Below, piece by piece: positions 20,078 through 29,192 of a stretch of 64,000 bases of DNA. How positions within the stretch are numbered: position 1 is the first letter of the stretch; each line of letters starts with the position of its first letter. The stretch is taken from contig MGWO01000006.1 in the NCBI GenBank assembly GCA_001801025.1, positions 97,941 to 161,940 of the forward strand, in the 5' to 3' direction. The notes beneath the pieces were generated by a model. The model had not been told where the DNA came from. It saw nothing but the letters and a program-made list of their open reading frames with translations, and did no database searches. Made by a program: the position numbers and the translations under genes. The DNA is from Gallionellales bacterium GWA2_54_124 (GTDB lineage: Bacteria > Pseudomonadota > Gammaproteobacteria > Burkholderiales > Gallionellaceae).

Positions 20078-21118
20078 ATGAAAAAAGTACTGATCCTCGG
20101 CGTGAACGGTTTTATCGGTCACCATCTGTCCAATAAAATACTCGCGACTACTGACTGGGAAGTTTATGGCATGGACATGAGCTCTGAGCGTATTTCAGAC
20201 CTGATCGGCCACGAGCGTTTCCATTTCTTCGAAGGCGACATCACCATCAATAAGGAATGGGTCGAGTATCACGTCAAAAAATGCGACGTGATCCTGCCGC
20301 TGGTTGCGATCGCAACGCCGTCTACTTACGTCAAACAGCCGCTGCGCGTGTTCGAGCTGGACTTCGAGGCTAACCTGCCTATCGTGCGTGCCGCTGTGAA
20401 ACACGGCAAACATCTGGTATTCCCGTCTACTTCCGAAGTGTACGGCATGTGCCATGACGAAGAATTCGACCCGGCAGAATCAGAACTGATCTGCGGTCCG
20501 ATCAACAAGCCGCGCTGGATTTATTCCTGTTCTAAACAATTGATGGATCGCGTGATCTGGGGTTACGGCATGGAAGGGTTGAATTTTACCCTCTTCCGTC
20601 CGTTCAACTGGATCGGTGCAGGGCTCGATTCCATTCATACACCGAAGGAAGGCAGCTCACGTGTGGTCACGCAATTTTTGGGCCATATCGTGCGCGGCGA
20701 AAACATCAGTCTGGTCGATGGCGGTCAGCAAAAGCGTGCGTTCACCTATGTGGATGACGGCATCAATGCGCTGATGAAGATCATCGAGAACAAAGATGGC
20801 GTCGCGACAGGAAAAATCTACAACATCGGCAATCCGGTCAATAATTTCTCGATCAAAGATCTGGCTGACATGATGTTGAAACTCGCCAACGAATATCCTG
20901 AATATCGCGAATCGGCACAAAAGGTAAAGATCCTCGAAACGACAGCCGCCGCTTACTATGGCAAGGGTTATCAGGACGTGCAGAACCGCGTGCCGAAGAT
21001 CACCAATACCTGCGAAGAACTGGGCTGGGCTCCGGTGATCAATATGGCTGACACGCTGCGCAATATTTTTGATGCGTATCGCGGTCAGGTCGGCGAAGCG
21101 CGCAAGCTGATGGACTAA
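20078..21118 (+). CDS. UDP-glucuronate decarboxylase (ArnA C-terminal domain as separate gene)
   Basis: Short-chain dehydrogenase/reductase-fold enzyme that oxidatively decarboxylates UDP-glucuronic acid to UDP-4-keto-arabinose, the first dedicated step toward UDP-Ara4N. The N-terminal NAD site VLILGVNGFIGHHL is intact, as are PSTSEVYGMC, the catalytic YSCSKQ (YxxxK) and FRPFNWIGAGLD. The 346 residues correspond closely to the C-terminal half of enterobacterial ArnA. AAGGAAATG precedes the start. No ugd gene, needed to make UDP-glucuronate, is in the window. Confidence 0.93.
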   Translation: MKKVLILGVNGFIGHHLSNKILATTDWEVYGMDMSSERISDLIGHERFHFFEGDITINKEWVEYHVKKCDVILPLVAIATPSTYVKQPLRVFELDFEANLPIVRAAVKHGKHLVFPSTSEVYGMCHDEEFDPAESELICGPINKPRWIYSCSKQLMDRVIWGYGMEGLNFTLFRPFNWIGAGLDSIHTPKEGSSRVVTQFLGHIVRGENISLVDGGQQKRAFTYVDDGINALMKIIENKDGVATGKIYNIGNPVNNFSIKDLADMMLKLANEYPEYRESAQKVKILETTAAAYYGKGYQDVQNRVPKITNTCEELGWAPVINMADTLRNIFDAYRGQVGEARKLMD

Positions 21119-22020
21119 TGGCGAAACAGATCGCGCTTAAAATTGATGTGGACACCTATCGCGGAACGCGCGAAGGTGTTCCGCGTCTGGTTGATGTATT
21201 GCAGCGCTACCATGCGCAGGCGACGTTCTTCTTTACGCTGGGTCCGGATAATATGGGCCGTGCCATTTGGCGCGTGTTCCGTCCGGGCTATCTGAAAAAA
21301 GTGTCTCGGATGTCGGTGGTCGAGCATTACGGCATTAAGACCTTGTTGTACGGCACTTTGCTGCCAGCGCCCGATATCGGCAAAAAGTGTGCCGGGATCA
21401 TGCGCAGCGTCAGGGATGCTGGATTCGAAGTGGGGATTCATTGCTTTGATCATGTGCGCTGGCAGGATCATGTGCTGGACAAGGATGCCGTCTGGACGCA
21501 ACGTGAATTGCAGCGTGCGATCGACCGTTACACGGAAATTTTTTCTGAGCCGCCTCATGCTCATGCAGCTGCCGGCTGGCAGATGAATCGCCATGCAATG
21601 CGTTTGATGCAGCGTTCAGGTTTTGACTATAGTTCTGATTCGCGCGGTACGCACCCTTTTATTCCGACCTGGCAGGCCGAGATTATCGCCTGTCCTCAGT
21701 TGCCGACCACCTTGCCGACGCTCGATGAGCTGATCAACCGGGACGGCATTACGCTTGATAATATCGCCGAACATTTTTTAACGCTGACGGCGGATGCGCC
21801 CGCAACGGGGCATGTCTATACCTTGCATGCTGAACTCGAAGGCGGCAAGTGGATGCCGGTATTCGAGCAGTTGTTGCAGGGCTGGCAGGCGCAGGGCTAT
21901 GAGCTGGTTTCTATGCAGCAGTATTTGCAGGGGCTGGAAGCTGAGGCGCTGCCGCGTCATGAGCTGTCGATGCGGGAGGTTGAGGGGCGTGTAGGCCGGC
22001 TGGCAGTTCAGGGGGATTAA
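21118..22020 (+). CDS. arnD: ArnD-like deformylase (polysaccharide deacetylase family)
   Basis: NodB-homology hydrolase predicted to remove the formyl group from undecaprenyl-phosphate Ara4FN so that ArnT can use it. The start overlaps the previous stop (TAATG). Features: ALKIDVDTYRGTREGVPRLVDVL with the catalytic and metal aspartates, FEVGIHCFDHVRWQDH with the metal histidines, and PHAHAAAGWQMN. The 300-residue length agrees with ArnD. It is the last gene of the arn cluster. Confidence 0.93.
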   Translation: MAKQIALKIDVDTYRGTREGVPRLVDVLQRYHAQATFFFTLGPDNMGRAIWRVFRPGYLKKVSRMSVVEHYGIKTLLYGTLLPAPDIGKKCAGIMRSVRDAGFEVGIHCFDHVRWQDHVLDKDAVWTQRELQRAIDRYTEIFSEPPHAHAAAGWQMNRHAMRLMQRSGFDYSSDSRGTHPFIPTWQAEIIACPQLPTTLPTLDELINRDGITLDNIAEHFLTLTADAPATGHVYTLHAELEGGKWMPVFEQLLQGWQAQGYELVSMQQYLQGLEAEALPRHELSMREVEGRVGRLAVQGD

Positions 22021-22092
22021 GCGCGGATGCGTTTTGCATTGCGTTGAAGATAAGCGTAGAGTTGTCCATAAATCGGGTTGAGAGGTGATGTG

Positions 22093-22935
22093 ATGGGAGA
22101 TAACAAGGCTTTGAATAATTGGGTGATTTTGCTCAGTCAGAGTGAACTGCCTATTTTAAAGCACACTGCCAGAGAGTTAGCGTTGCTGCGTGAGGATGAT
22201 AATAAACTCTCTGCGCATGAAATTGCATCGGTCATCGCCCCTGATCCCATCATGACGGTGAAATTGCTGCGTTATCTGCAGAGTCATAAACACAAGGCGC
22301 AAACGATGGAATTGGTTCAGGTTGAGCAGGCGTTGCTGATGCTCGGCATGGAAACGTTCTTCAATAAGGTGACGGCGGAGCCTTTGATCGAAGATATGCT
22401 CAAAACGCATACAGTTGCTTTGCCGCCGCTGTTGCGCGTGGTGCATCGCTCTCATCGCGCTTCCGGATATGCTTTCGACTGGGCGGTACAACTGCACGAT
22501 CTGCATTACGAAGAGGTGCGCATCGCTGCGCTGCTGCATGATATTGCCGAGATTCTGATGTGGTGTTTTGCGCCCGATTTGATGCTGGAAATTCGCGATT
22601 TGCAGTTGCACGACAAAGCGCTGCGCAGCAAGGATGTTCAGCAGCAAGTGCTCGGCTTTACGCTGGCTGAATTACAAAAAGAGCTGATTGCCCAGTGGGG
22701 CTTGCCGCAGTTGTTGTTGCATCTGGTCAATGACTCGAGTTCGCAGCAGCCACGCGTGCGCAATGTGATGCTGGCGGTCAATCTGGCACGGCATTCGGCC
22801 AACGGCTGGGATGATGCGGCCTTGCCTGATGATTATAAGGATATTGCCGGCTTGTTGCGTATGACGCCTGAGCAGGTGTTTCTGAGGATAGGCAGCGATG
22901 CGGGTATTTTGTGCGATTTGAGCCGGCAGCACTGA
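22093..22935 (+). CDS. HDOD-domain protein
   Basis: A 280-residue cytoplasmic protein with an HDOD domain, a degenerate HD phosphohydrolase-like module found in signalling proteins. Seen: SVIAPDPIMTVKLLRYLQSH, the EQALLMLGMETFF helix, then ALLHDIAEILMW (residual HD) and KELIAQWGLPQLL. No other domain is attached. The ATG at 22093 has AGAGG seven bases upstream; earlier in-frame starts do not. It is near the arn cluster but separated by 72 bases, so co-regulation is uncertain. Confidence 0.85.
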   Translation: MGDNKALNNWVILLSQSELPILKHTARELALLREDDNKLSAHEIASVIAPDPIMTVKLLRYLQSHKHKAQTMELVQVEQALLMLGMETFFNKVTAEPLIEDMLKTHTVALPPLLRVVHRSHRASGYAFDWAVQLHDLHYEEVRIAALLHDIAEILMWCFAPDLMLEIRDLQLHDKALRSKDVQQQVLGFTLAELQKELIAQWGLPQLLLHLVNDSSSQQPRVRNVMLAVNLARHSANGWDDAALPDDYKDIAGLLRMTPEQVFLRIGSDAGILCDLSRQH

Positions 22936-23228
22936 AAACCTTGCTGTTATGAGATAGGGCATAACCTGCTAGTTGCGTCAGTTCACAGTCGCGTCAATGG
23001 TAAAGTGCAGTTGGCCCGTTTTGATTTGCAATTGTTTTCATTACAGGTGGCTTTAAATAATCAAGGTGTGCATTAATGTCGTAGTCTCGACGATATCCCG
23101 GTGGGTGACTGATAAAAATATACTGTATATTCAATCGAATGCGTTTTTTTCTATGCGTATGGTTTGGTTTTTTTAGCGATGCATTACTGTGCTGAAAAAA
23201 ATATTTTTTAAATAATTGAAATTTTATG

Positions 23229-23256
23229 TTGACCGAATCGACAATGTCTATATAAT
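23229..23256 (+). promoter_or_regulatory. Sigma-70 promoter of tRNA-Asn
   Basis: TTGACC at 23229-23234 and a perfect TATAAT at 23251-23256 are separated by 16 bases and end 14 bases before the tRNA. The 335-base stretch upstream (22936-23270) is otherwise AT-rich with no gene seen. Confidence 0.85.
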
Positions 23257-23270
23257 GCGCACCTCTTCAT

Positions 23271-23346
23271 TCCCTGATAGCTCAGTCGGTAGAGCGACGG
23301 ACTGTTAATCCGCAGGTCCCTGGTTCGAGTCCAGGTCGGGGAGCCA
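23271..23346 (+). tRNA. tRNA-Asn (anticodon GTT), CCA encoded
   Basis: A 76-base cloverleaf: acceptor arms TCCCTGA and TCGGGGA pair over seven positions, D arm GCTC-AGTCGGTAGA-GAGC, anticodon loop CTGTTAA with GTT, T arm with GGTTCGAGTCC, discriminator G and encoded CCA. Its 3' 47 bases are the left attachment repeat of the tandem islands, so the tRNA stays intact after integration. Confidence 0.98.
23300..23346 (+). repeat. att repeat copy 1 (within tRNA-Asn)
   Basis: A 47-base segment from the anticodon stem to CCA that is repeated exactly at 37554-37600, and for its last 45 bases at 57469-57513. It marks the left end of the tandem island array. Confidence 0.95.
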
Positions 23347-23354
23347 TATAGATA

Positions 23355-23388
23355 AAGCCTTGCAGCGATGCGAGGCTTTTGTCTTTTT
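23355..23388 (+). terminator. Rho-independent terminator after tRNA-Asn
   Basis: AAGCCTTGCA, a GCGA tetraloop and TGCGAGGCTT form a 10-base-pair stem with one G-U pair, followed by TTTGTCTTTTT. It lies inside island 1, so the island carries its own terminator for the tRNA transcript. Confidence 0.85.
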
Positions 23389-23415
23389 AGCATACCGTAG
23401 CCAAAACGTAACCAT

Positions 23416-24408
23416 TTAGAGCCTGATTGAATCCAATCTTGCCGCCGCCGCACTTAAGTGGTCAGACGCGAGGTGGGCATATCGCTCCACCATCACATTG
23501 CTTTTCCATCCACCCAACTGTTTCAGCTCATGCGTCGGTGTTCCATTCATCCGGTGCCAGCTCGCCCAAGTGTGCCTCAAATCGTGCCAACGGAAATTTT
23601 CAATTCCCGCACGTTCCAAAGCAGCCCTCCAAGATCGCGTATTGGCAGAAGCAAGCGGCTTTCCGTTGTAAGTAAAAACTCGAACAGCATGCTTACCCTT
23701 TTGCCTATGCAGCACCTCCATAGCCTGAATACTGAGCGGAACTGAAATAAAGTCGCCGTTCTTCGATTCATCAGCCAGAACCCACATGTGCGCTGTGTCC
23801 AAATTAATGTTTGACCATTCCAGCATCAAAACATTATTTTGGCGAAGTCCTGTTTGTAATGCGAACAAGACCATATCGCGTTGATGCAGGGGAAGTTTAC
23901 CTAACAACACTTTCACCTGATCCGGCGTAATAAATCTCACCCGACCAGTTGGTTCCTTATATAACTTCACCTTGGGTACTTTGTCGCACCATTCCCATTC
24001 GTCACGTGAACGGATAAGAATTGAACGAATCAGTGCCAAATAGCGGTTGGCCGTTGATTTGGTGGCTTCCTTAATGCGAGCATCCTTGATGTCGGAAATT
24101 ACCTGTGGGGTAATTTGATCCAGCATCAATGAACCGAGATAACGATCCAGCCATTTAAGTTTGGATACATCATCACGGTGACTAGCTTTGTCAGAGGTTT
24201 CTTTCAACCAGCGGACAACCGCTTCCTGCCAGGAATGCTTAGGCTTGACTCCCAATCTGCTTTGCTCCCACAGCTCCACCTTGCGGCGGTCGTGGTACTC
24301 TTGGGCTCTTAGCGGGTCGGCAATGCCAGTGCTTTCCTGTACTGTTCGTCCGTTGACTGTGATTTTGATCCAGTAGACGGACGAGTCTTTACGTTGGTAG
24401 AGTGACAT
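23416..24408 (-). CDS. Tyrosine recombinase / island integrase
   Basis: Phage-type integrase of 330 residues, 70 bases from the tRNA attachment repeat and reading toward it, the usual position for the enzyme that inserts an island in a tRNA gene. All catalytic residues are visible: first arginine in ALQTGLRQNN, HDLRHTWASWH with the His-x-x-Arg, the histidine-equivalent tryptophan region LGGWKS, and the nucleophile tyrosine in MVERYAHL. The N-terminal arm (MSLYQRKDSSVYWIKI) is typical. An upstream HTH gene overlaps its start by about 100 bases. Confidence 0.96.
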   Translation of the reverse strand: MSLYQRKDSSVYWIKITVNGRTVQESTGIADPLRAQEYHDRRKVELWEQSRLGVKPKHSWQEAVVRWLKETSDKASHRDDVSKLKWLDRYLGSLMLDQITPQVISDIKDARIKEATKSTANRYLALIRSILIRSRDEWEWCDKVPKVKLYKEPTGRVRFITPDQVKVLLGKLPLHQRDMVLFALQTGLRQNNVLMLEWSNINLDTAHMWVLADESKNGDFISVPLSIQAMEVLHRQKGKHAVRVFTYNGKPLASANTRSWRAALERAGIENFRWHDLRHTWASWHRMNGTPTHELKQLGGWKSNVMVERYAHLASDHLSAAAARLDSIRL

Positions 24409-24611
24409 GGGGTTTTCTCCTTTGTGTCACCTTGCACCATTCGCGTGACGTATTTTGATCTGATATAGCTTAGCAAGTCAATCTGCACGAACACCCAGGA
24501 TCGCCCAACCTTCGCACCAGGAACTTCACCTGATTTCGCCTTGCTCTGCAGCGTCACCGGATGAATTTTCAAAAGTGCTGCCGCATCTTTGAGATTGAGT
24601 GTGTCGACCAT
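24309..24611 (-). CDS. Excisionase-like helix-turn-helix protein
   Basis: The ATG at 24611 gives 100 residues starting MVDTLNLKDAAALLKIHPVTLQSKAKSG, a winged-helix MerR/excisionase-type DNA-binding domain with the common end VPGAKVGRSWVF. The C-terminal 40 residues are basic and unstructured. The gene overlaps the integrase start in another frame, suggesting coupled expression. The likely job is control of excision direction or of integrase transcription, by analogy with AlpA/Xis proteins; not shown by sequence alone. Confidence 0.75.
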   Translation of the reverse strand: MVDTLNLKDAAALLKIHPVTLQSKAKSGEVPGAKVGRSWVFVQIDLLSYIRSKYVTRMVQGDTKEKTPCHSTNVKTRPSTGSKSQSTDEQYRKALALPTR

Positions 24612-24718
24612 GTTCGTTAACTGTGGATTTTGATAACTAATTTTCAGACATTTCAAAAAAAATCTTGCCCGAAAAGCACGCTTTTTATGAACTCCTCAAG
24701 GAAATCGTATGAGTTTCG

Positions 24719-25594
24719 CTATTTTGTATAGACATGTTCCACATACCAGCCCCGGCCATCCCCATGCCCCAGATCACAACTGACTGCAGCAAGTGCCTCT
24801 TCTTTGCTAAATCCCTGAGATTCGTAGCTGTGCAACTGTCGACATGCATATGCATATCGCAAGGAGTGAAGGGAGTTCTTGCCAGTCAACCCAAGTACTC
24901 GCGCCTCATTGTGAAATTTATTTAGAGCTGATTTCAAATCAGGCTTGTCGATCAAACAGCCATTTTGTTTTTCCGCAATACTACGTGCGAAATTTACACT
25001 GGCTATTATTGCCGCCCGATTTTCTGGGAGTATGGTTACATCGCGAGGGCGTCCGCCCTTTGTGCCGAAAATGACTCGAATGCTGTATTTACCTTCATTC
25101 AATTGCTTTGCCCATGTGTTCACCGATTTGGCGGCTTGTACCGATTCCTCACTTCTCAGGCCTAGTTCATAAGCCAATCGAATGCCTGCTGCCACCCCTT
25201 CATCACGTTTCATTGCGTTTTCGAGTACCGATTGATATTTTTCGTCCGTGATCGCGGTTTTAGTACCCTCTCGTGACGCACCGGATAAACCCAGTACTTT
25301 ATTGCTCAATCGATCCTGTTTGACGAATTGTTCACGACCTGAATTTGTCAGCGTAACGCGCAGAGCTGACATCTCATTTTGCAGTGACCGTTGTGAAATT
25401 CCTTCCTTAAGACGATGGGCGATATAGGTCTCTATGTACTTGACCTTAATTTGCTCAATCGTCCGGATTTGAATGTTTAGTTCATTTTTGAGGTGATTTG
25501 CAAATCGTGCGACGATATTTTCCCTATCTGAACGAGTTTCAAAACTACCGCCTGAACGATGTGCTGATGTAACTAATAAATCTTTTAATGCCAT
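24719..25594 (-). CDS. Integrase_1-type tyrosine recombinase
   Basis: A 291-residue second recombinase of the Phage_integr_N/Integrase_1 type. An N-terminal core-binding half (about 1-125) is followed by a catalytic half with AYELGLRSEES (first arginine), HSLRYAYACR (His-x-x-Arg), LGHGDGRGWYVEHVY (His and probable nucleophile Tyr). A gene of the same family lies at 40326-41249 in island 2, also reading leftward and also next to a hairpin-rich noncoding element. Its recombination target is unknown; it may act together with the tRNA-proximal integrase or at another site. Confidence 0.85.
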   Translation of the reverse strand: MALKDLLVTSAHRSGGSFETRSDRENIVARFANHLKNELNIQIRTIEQIKVKYIETYIAHRLKEGISQRSLQNEMSALRVTLTNSGREQFVKQDRLSNKVLGLSGASREGTKTAITDEKYQSVLENAMKRDEGVAAGIRLAYELGLRSEESVQAAKSVNTWAKQLNEGKYSIRVIFGTKGGRPRDVTILPENRAAIIASVNFARSIAEKQNGCLIDKPDLKSALNKFHNEARVLGLTGKNSLHSLRYAYACRQLHSYESQGFSKEEALAAVSCDLGHGDGRGWYVEHVYTK

Positions 25595-25625
25595 GGTAAC
25601 TCCTTAATAAAAAACCAAAAACAGC

Positions 25626-25637
25626 TCCGCGCGCGGA
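25626..25637. repeat. GC palindrome upstream of the island 1 Integrase_1 gene
   Basis: TCCGCGCGCGGA is a perfect 12-base palindrome 32 bases upstream of the start of the 24719-25594 gene; position and symmetry suit an operator. The rest of 25638-25926 shows C-rich and G-rich runs (CCCCCC at 25645, GGGGGG near 25694) and no gene. Confidence 0.5.
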
Positions 25638-25926
25638 TCAAAATCCCCCCTATATGAAAGAAGTTTGGAAAATTTAAAGAGAGGAAGAATGATGGGGGGA
25701 AACGATCACAGGCACGGAGCGCAGTGGTTGAGGTGTTGTGGCACAGTGGTTGTCTTGCGACAGGCTGCCTGCGAACAGGAAATGCCAACTGCTGAAAAAG
25801 CAGCAGTCCTCAGTGAAACGTCGAAATCCTCCTTCCTTTTCTCTTTAAATTGGCAGCTAAATTGCTGCGTCAGTTAGTAATGTCCAGCGAGAAGCCTTAA
25901 AGAATAAGGCCTGCTGGTGGTTTAAA

Positions 25927-25968
25927 ATCCGCGTCACTTTGTACCTGGCGGTTCAAAGTGACGCGGAT
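25927..25968. repeat. 15-bp perfect inverted repeat
   Basis: ATCCGCGTCACTTTG and CAAAGTGACGCGGAT are exact complements around a 12-base loop. No T run follows, so it is not a classical terminator. It lies between the Integrase_1 gene and the conserved hairpin element of island 1. Confidence 0.8.
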
Positions 25969-26067
25969 GGGGCTTTGGGATGCTCACCGAATTTACGAAT
26001 GAAAATGTGATGCGGTGATATGTTTTGGTGTGATGTTTGACGAGTATGGCAGACGCCATAAGTTTGA

Positions 26068-26300
26068 AATGCAAAGCGCAAAAGAAGGCCATGCGAACTG
26101 TCGCCGAGACGGCGAAGAAAACGGAATGCGTTTGCGCTCAATGCAAAAAAGCGCAAGCGGATTCGTTTTGTTGGTTTGCAAGCAGCAGGCGGATTTATCC
26201 TGATGGTGCTAGAAATATATCGAAATGCTGTGCGTCTTTTATGCCGTCAGCTGCGGCAGGTACTCATTCGATCTGTGTATTGCTTTGAACAAATATGAAC
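26068..26300. other. Conserved hairpin-rich noncoding element, island 1 copy
   Basis: Homologous to 41955-42215 in island 2. Three stems are seen: A, TCGCCG-AGA-CGGCGA (26101-26115); B, TTGCGCT/AGCGCAA (26132-26138 with 26150-26156); C, TGCCG-TCAGCTG-CGGCA (26242-26258). The linker GCGGATTCGTTTT (26157-26169) is identical in both copies. An open frame across this copy is interrupted by three stop codons in the other, so the conservation is not at protein level. It may be a structured RNA, comparable in idea to the C4/CI antisense RNA leaders of P4-like elements, or a DNA site for recombination or transfer. Confidence 0.65.
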
Positions 26301-26403
26301 TTGATTGATAGATTAATCCAAGTTTTGGAATAAAGTCATTTGAGAAATGGCAGTTTTAGTGAATCCTCGTTTTTTTGCTGAATTTTTTATAAGTTTCAGC
26401 GTG

Positions 26404-26655
26404 GGGTGTTTTCGAGGCTGCGCACTGAACGCGCTTATCTGCACGCCTACGACAGCGTGAATGATGCAAAACGGGGGCTGAAAGAATATTTCAGGCTTTA
26501 CAATCAGGAGAGACCGCATTCGTCGCTTGACGACAAAACGCCGGATGAGTTCTACTTCGACAACCTGCCTGAGTTGCCAAAAGCGGCTTAGGCTTTAACC
26601 GCAAGATTTCCACTTAAGAAATGGAAAAACTGTCCAGTTAGGCGGGGCCACCTCT
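26404..26655 (+). mobile_element. IS3-family element remnant (3' end)
   Basis: Only the last 55-60 codons of an IS3-type transposase remain, 26414-26591, with the integrase-core end YFRLYNQERPHSSLDDKTP. The stop is followed by GGAAAAACTGTCCAGTTAGG, which matches typical right-end sequences of such elements. The 5' part and left end are missing. It lies just before hsdR and may have brought the restriction operon into the island. Confidence 0.85.
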
Positions 26656-26810
26656 AGGGTTTAAGATTTCAAAATCAAGTGGTCAGCGAGGAATGGTGGC
26701 GTTGCCCCCGACCCCGCTTTTTTCCCTTTGGTCAAAAAGATTAAATCCGACTAACTTTGATCAGTTCGGGTATGCTACGAATGACTGGAGTCTCCCCATT
26801 ATTTTTGCTC

Positions 26811-29168
26811 ATGCCTAATAAAAAATCTCTCTCCGAACGCGACATCTGCACCAAATTTATCACACCGGCCATTATCGCTGCCGGTTGGGATTTGCATACT
26901 CAGATTCGGGAAGAGGTCAGTTTTACCAAGGGGCGGATCATCGTGCGCGGCAAGTTGCATACCCGGGGCGAACTCAAGCGCGCCGACTACATCCTTTACT
27001 ACAAATCCAACATTCCACTGGCTGTCATCGAGGCGAAGGACAACAGCCACGGCGTCGGCTCTGGTATGCAGCAGGCGCTGAACTATGCTGAGACGCTGGC
27101 CGTGCCGTTCGTGTTCAGCTCCAACGGCAATGGTTTTTTGTTTCACGACCGCACTGGGATGTCGGAACAAACCGAGTGTGAATTGCGGCTGGACGAGTTC
27201 CCATCTCCCGCCGAGCTGTGGCAACGCTATTGTCAGTGGAAGGGAATCGCGACTGAGCAGGCGCTCAAAACGGTTGAAATGCCGTATTACGATGATGGTT
27301 CGGGTCGTGCGCCGCGCTACTATCAGGCGAATGCCATTAACAACACGATCGAAGCTGTGGCCCGTGAGCAGCAACGCATCCTGCTGGTCATGGCGACCGG
27401 CACCGGCAAGACCTATACCGCGTTTCAGATCATCTGGCGACTGTGGAAGTCGGGTACCAAAAAACGCATCCTGTTTCTGGCCGACCGCAACATTCTGGTC
27501 GATCAGACCAAGAACAACGACTTCAAGCCGTTTGGCGCGGCGATGACCAAGATCAGCAAACGTGAGATCGACAAGAGCTACGAGATTTACCTGTCCCTTT
27601 ATCAGGCGGTCACCGGCAGCGAGGAAGACCAGAATATCTACAAGCAGTTCTCGCCGGATTTCTTCGACCTGATCGTGATCGACGAATGCCATCGCGGCAG
27701 TGCATCGGAAGATTCTGCCTGGCGCGTGATTCTCGACTATTTTTCCTCCGCCACACATATCGGACTGACCGCTACGCCCAAAGAAACAAAGGATGTTTCC
27801 AGTATTTATTACTTCGGCGAACCGGTTTTCAGCTACACGCTGAAGCAGGGTATCGACGACGGATTTCTGGCACCCTATAAAGTAGTGCGTATCGACATCG
27901 ACAAGGATCTGCAAGGCTGGCGTCCGAATAAAGGTCAGGCTGACAAGAACGGCCTGATGATTGAAGACCGGATTTATAACCAGATCGACATGGATCGCAC
28001 GCTGGTGCTGGAAAAGCGCACCGAGCTGGTCGCCCGTAAAATCACCGAGTATCTGGCGGCGACCGATCCCTATGCCAAGACCATCGTGTTTTGTGATGAC
28101 ATCGATCACGCCGAACGCATGCGTCAGGCGCTGGTCAATCTCAACCCTGAACGGGTGAAGGAAAGCCGCAAATATGTGATGCGTATTACCGGCGACGAAA
28201 TTGAGGGTAAGGCCGAGCTGGACAATTTTATCAATCCGGAAGAACGCTATCCGGTGATCGCCACGACATCCAAGTTGATGACCACCGGTGTGGATGCGCA
28301 AACCTGCAAGCTGGTGGTGTTGGATCAGCACATCAAGTCGATGACCGAGTTCAAACAGATGATCGGTCGCGGCACCCGCATCAATGAGGACTACGACAAA
28401 TACTGGTTCACCATCATGGATTTCAAGAAGGCGACCGAGCTATTTGCCGACGAGGCATTCGATGGCCCGCCGATTGTGATTTATGAGCCGGAACCGGATC
28501 AGCCGCCGGTGCCACCCGACGAGCCGCCACTTGATGAAGAGGGCAATCCTGCGCCGGAAACTACAGCCGTACCGGGCGAGGGCGGTGAGATTAGCGAACC
28601 CGGTACTGGCCGCGTCAAATATGTAATCGGTGACGTCACGGTGTATGTGTTGTCTGAACGTGTGCAATATCTCAGTGCCGATGGCAAGCTGATTACCGAA
28701 TCGCTCAAGGATTACACCCGCAGCACCGTGCGCCGCGATTATTCGTCGCTGAATGATTTTCTGTTGAGTTGGAACAAAGCAGACCGTAAAGCCGCGATTC
28801 TGAAAGAGCTGGAAGAACACGGTTTGTTGCTGGAACCCCTGGCGGATGAGGTCGGCAAGGATTTCGATGCGTTCGATCTGATCTGTCACGTCGCGTTCGA
28901 CCAGCCGCCATTGACGCGCCGTGAACGCGCAGAGCAAGTCAAGAAACGCAATTACTTTACTAAATATGGCGAGCAGGCACGCAAAGTGCTGGAAACCCTG
29001 CTGGAAAAATATGCCGATACCGGCATACAAAATATCGAAGACATCAAAATCCTCACGCTCGACCCGTTCAAAAACATGGGGACAGCCAGTGAACTGGTGT
29101 CAGCCTTTGGCGGAAAACCCGCCTACATGGCAGCCCTTCATGAGCTGGAAGAACACCTCTACGCCTAA
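26811..29168 (+). CDS. hsdR: Type I restriction enzyme R subunit (EcoEI-like)
   Basis: ATP-driven translocase and nuclease of a type I restriction system. The start at 26811 ([16 protein letters not shown]) gives 785 residues, like EcoEI HsdR. Nuclease motifs: ADYILYY and [13 protein letters not shown] (PD-(D/E)xK). Motor motifs: Walker [17 protein letters not shown] box [15 protein letters not shown], and [13 protein letters not shown]. The end ([18 protein letters not shown] ... LTLDPF) matches the EcoEI R C-terminal domain that contacts the methylase. A low-complexity acidic proline-rich linker lies around residues 560-600. hsdM follows after 24 bases. Confidence 0.96.
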   Translation: MPNKKSLSERDICTKFITPAIIAAGWDLHTQIREEVSFTKGRIIVRGKLHTRGELKRADYILYYKSNIPLAVIEAKDNSHGVGSGMQQALNYAETLAVPFVFSSNGNGFLFHDRTGMSEQTECELRLDEFPSPAELWQRYCQWKGIATEQALKTVEMPYYDDGSGRAPRYYQANAINNTIEAVAREQQRILLVMATGTGKTYTAFQIIWRLWKSGTKKRILFLADRNILVDQTKNNDFKPFGAAMTKISKREIDKSYEIYLSLYQAVTGSEEDQNIYKQFSPDFFDLIVIDECHRGSASEDSAWRVILDYFSSATHIGLTATPKETKDVSSIYYFGEPVFSYTLKQGIDDGFLAPYKVVRIDIDKDLQGWRPNKGQADKNGLMIEDRIYNQIDMDRTLVLEKRTELVARKITEYLAATDPYAKTIVFCDDIDHAERMRQALVNLNPERVKESRKYVMRITGDEIEGKAELDNFINPEERYPVIATTSKLMTTGVDAQTCKLVVLDQHIKSMTEFKQMIGRGTRINEDYDKYWFTIMDFKKATELFADEAFDGPPIVIYEPEPDQPPVPPDEPPLDEEGNPAPETTAVPGEGGEISEPGTGRVKYVIGDVTVYVLSERVQYLSADGKLITESLKDYTRSTVRRDYSSLNDFLLSWNKADRKAAILKELEEHGLLLEPLADEVGKDFDAFDLICHVAFDQPPLTRRERAEQVKKRNYFTKYGEQARKVLETLLEKYADTGIQNIEDIKILTLDPFKNMGTASELVSAFGGKPAYMAALHELEEHLYA

Positions 29169-29192
29169 CCTTTACCGAGAAGCAGTCCATTT

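Noticed and set aside
23123..23138. LexA-like sequence CTGTATATTCAATCGA
   Set aside because: Only the first half matches CTG-N10-CAG; no downstream SOS gene.
23208..23453. 81-codon minus-strand frame across tRNA-Asn and the integrase 3' end
   Set aside because: Much of it is antisense tRNA (the familiar WTRTRDLRINSPSLY type of artefact) and the remainder is integrase 3' sequence.
26799..28331. Long minus-strand open frame inside hsdR
   Set aside because: Fully antisense to a well-supported gene with all HsdR motifs; low-similarity, His/Gln-rich translation typical of a shadow frame.
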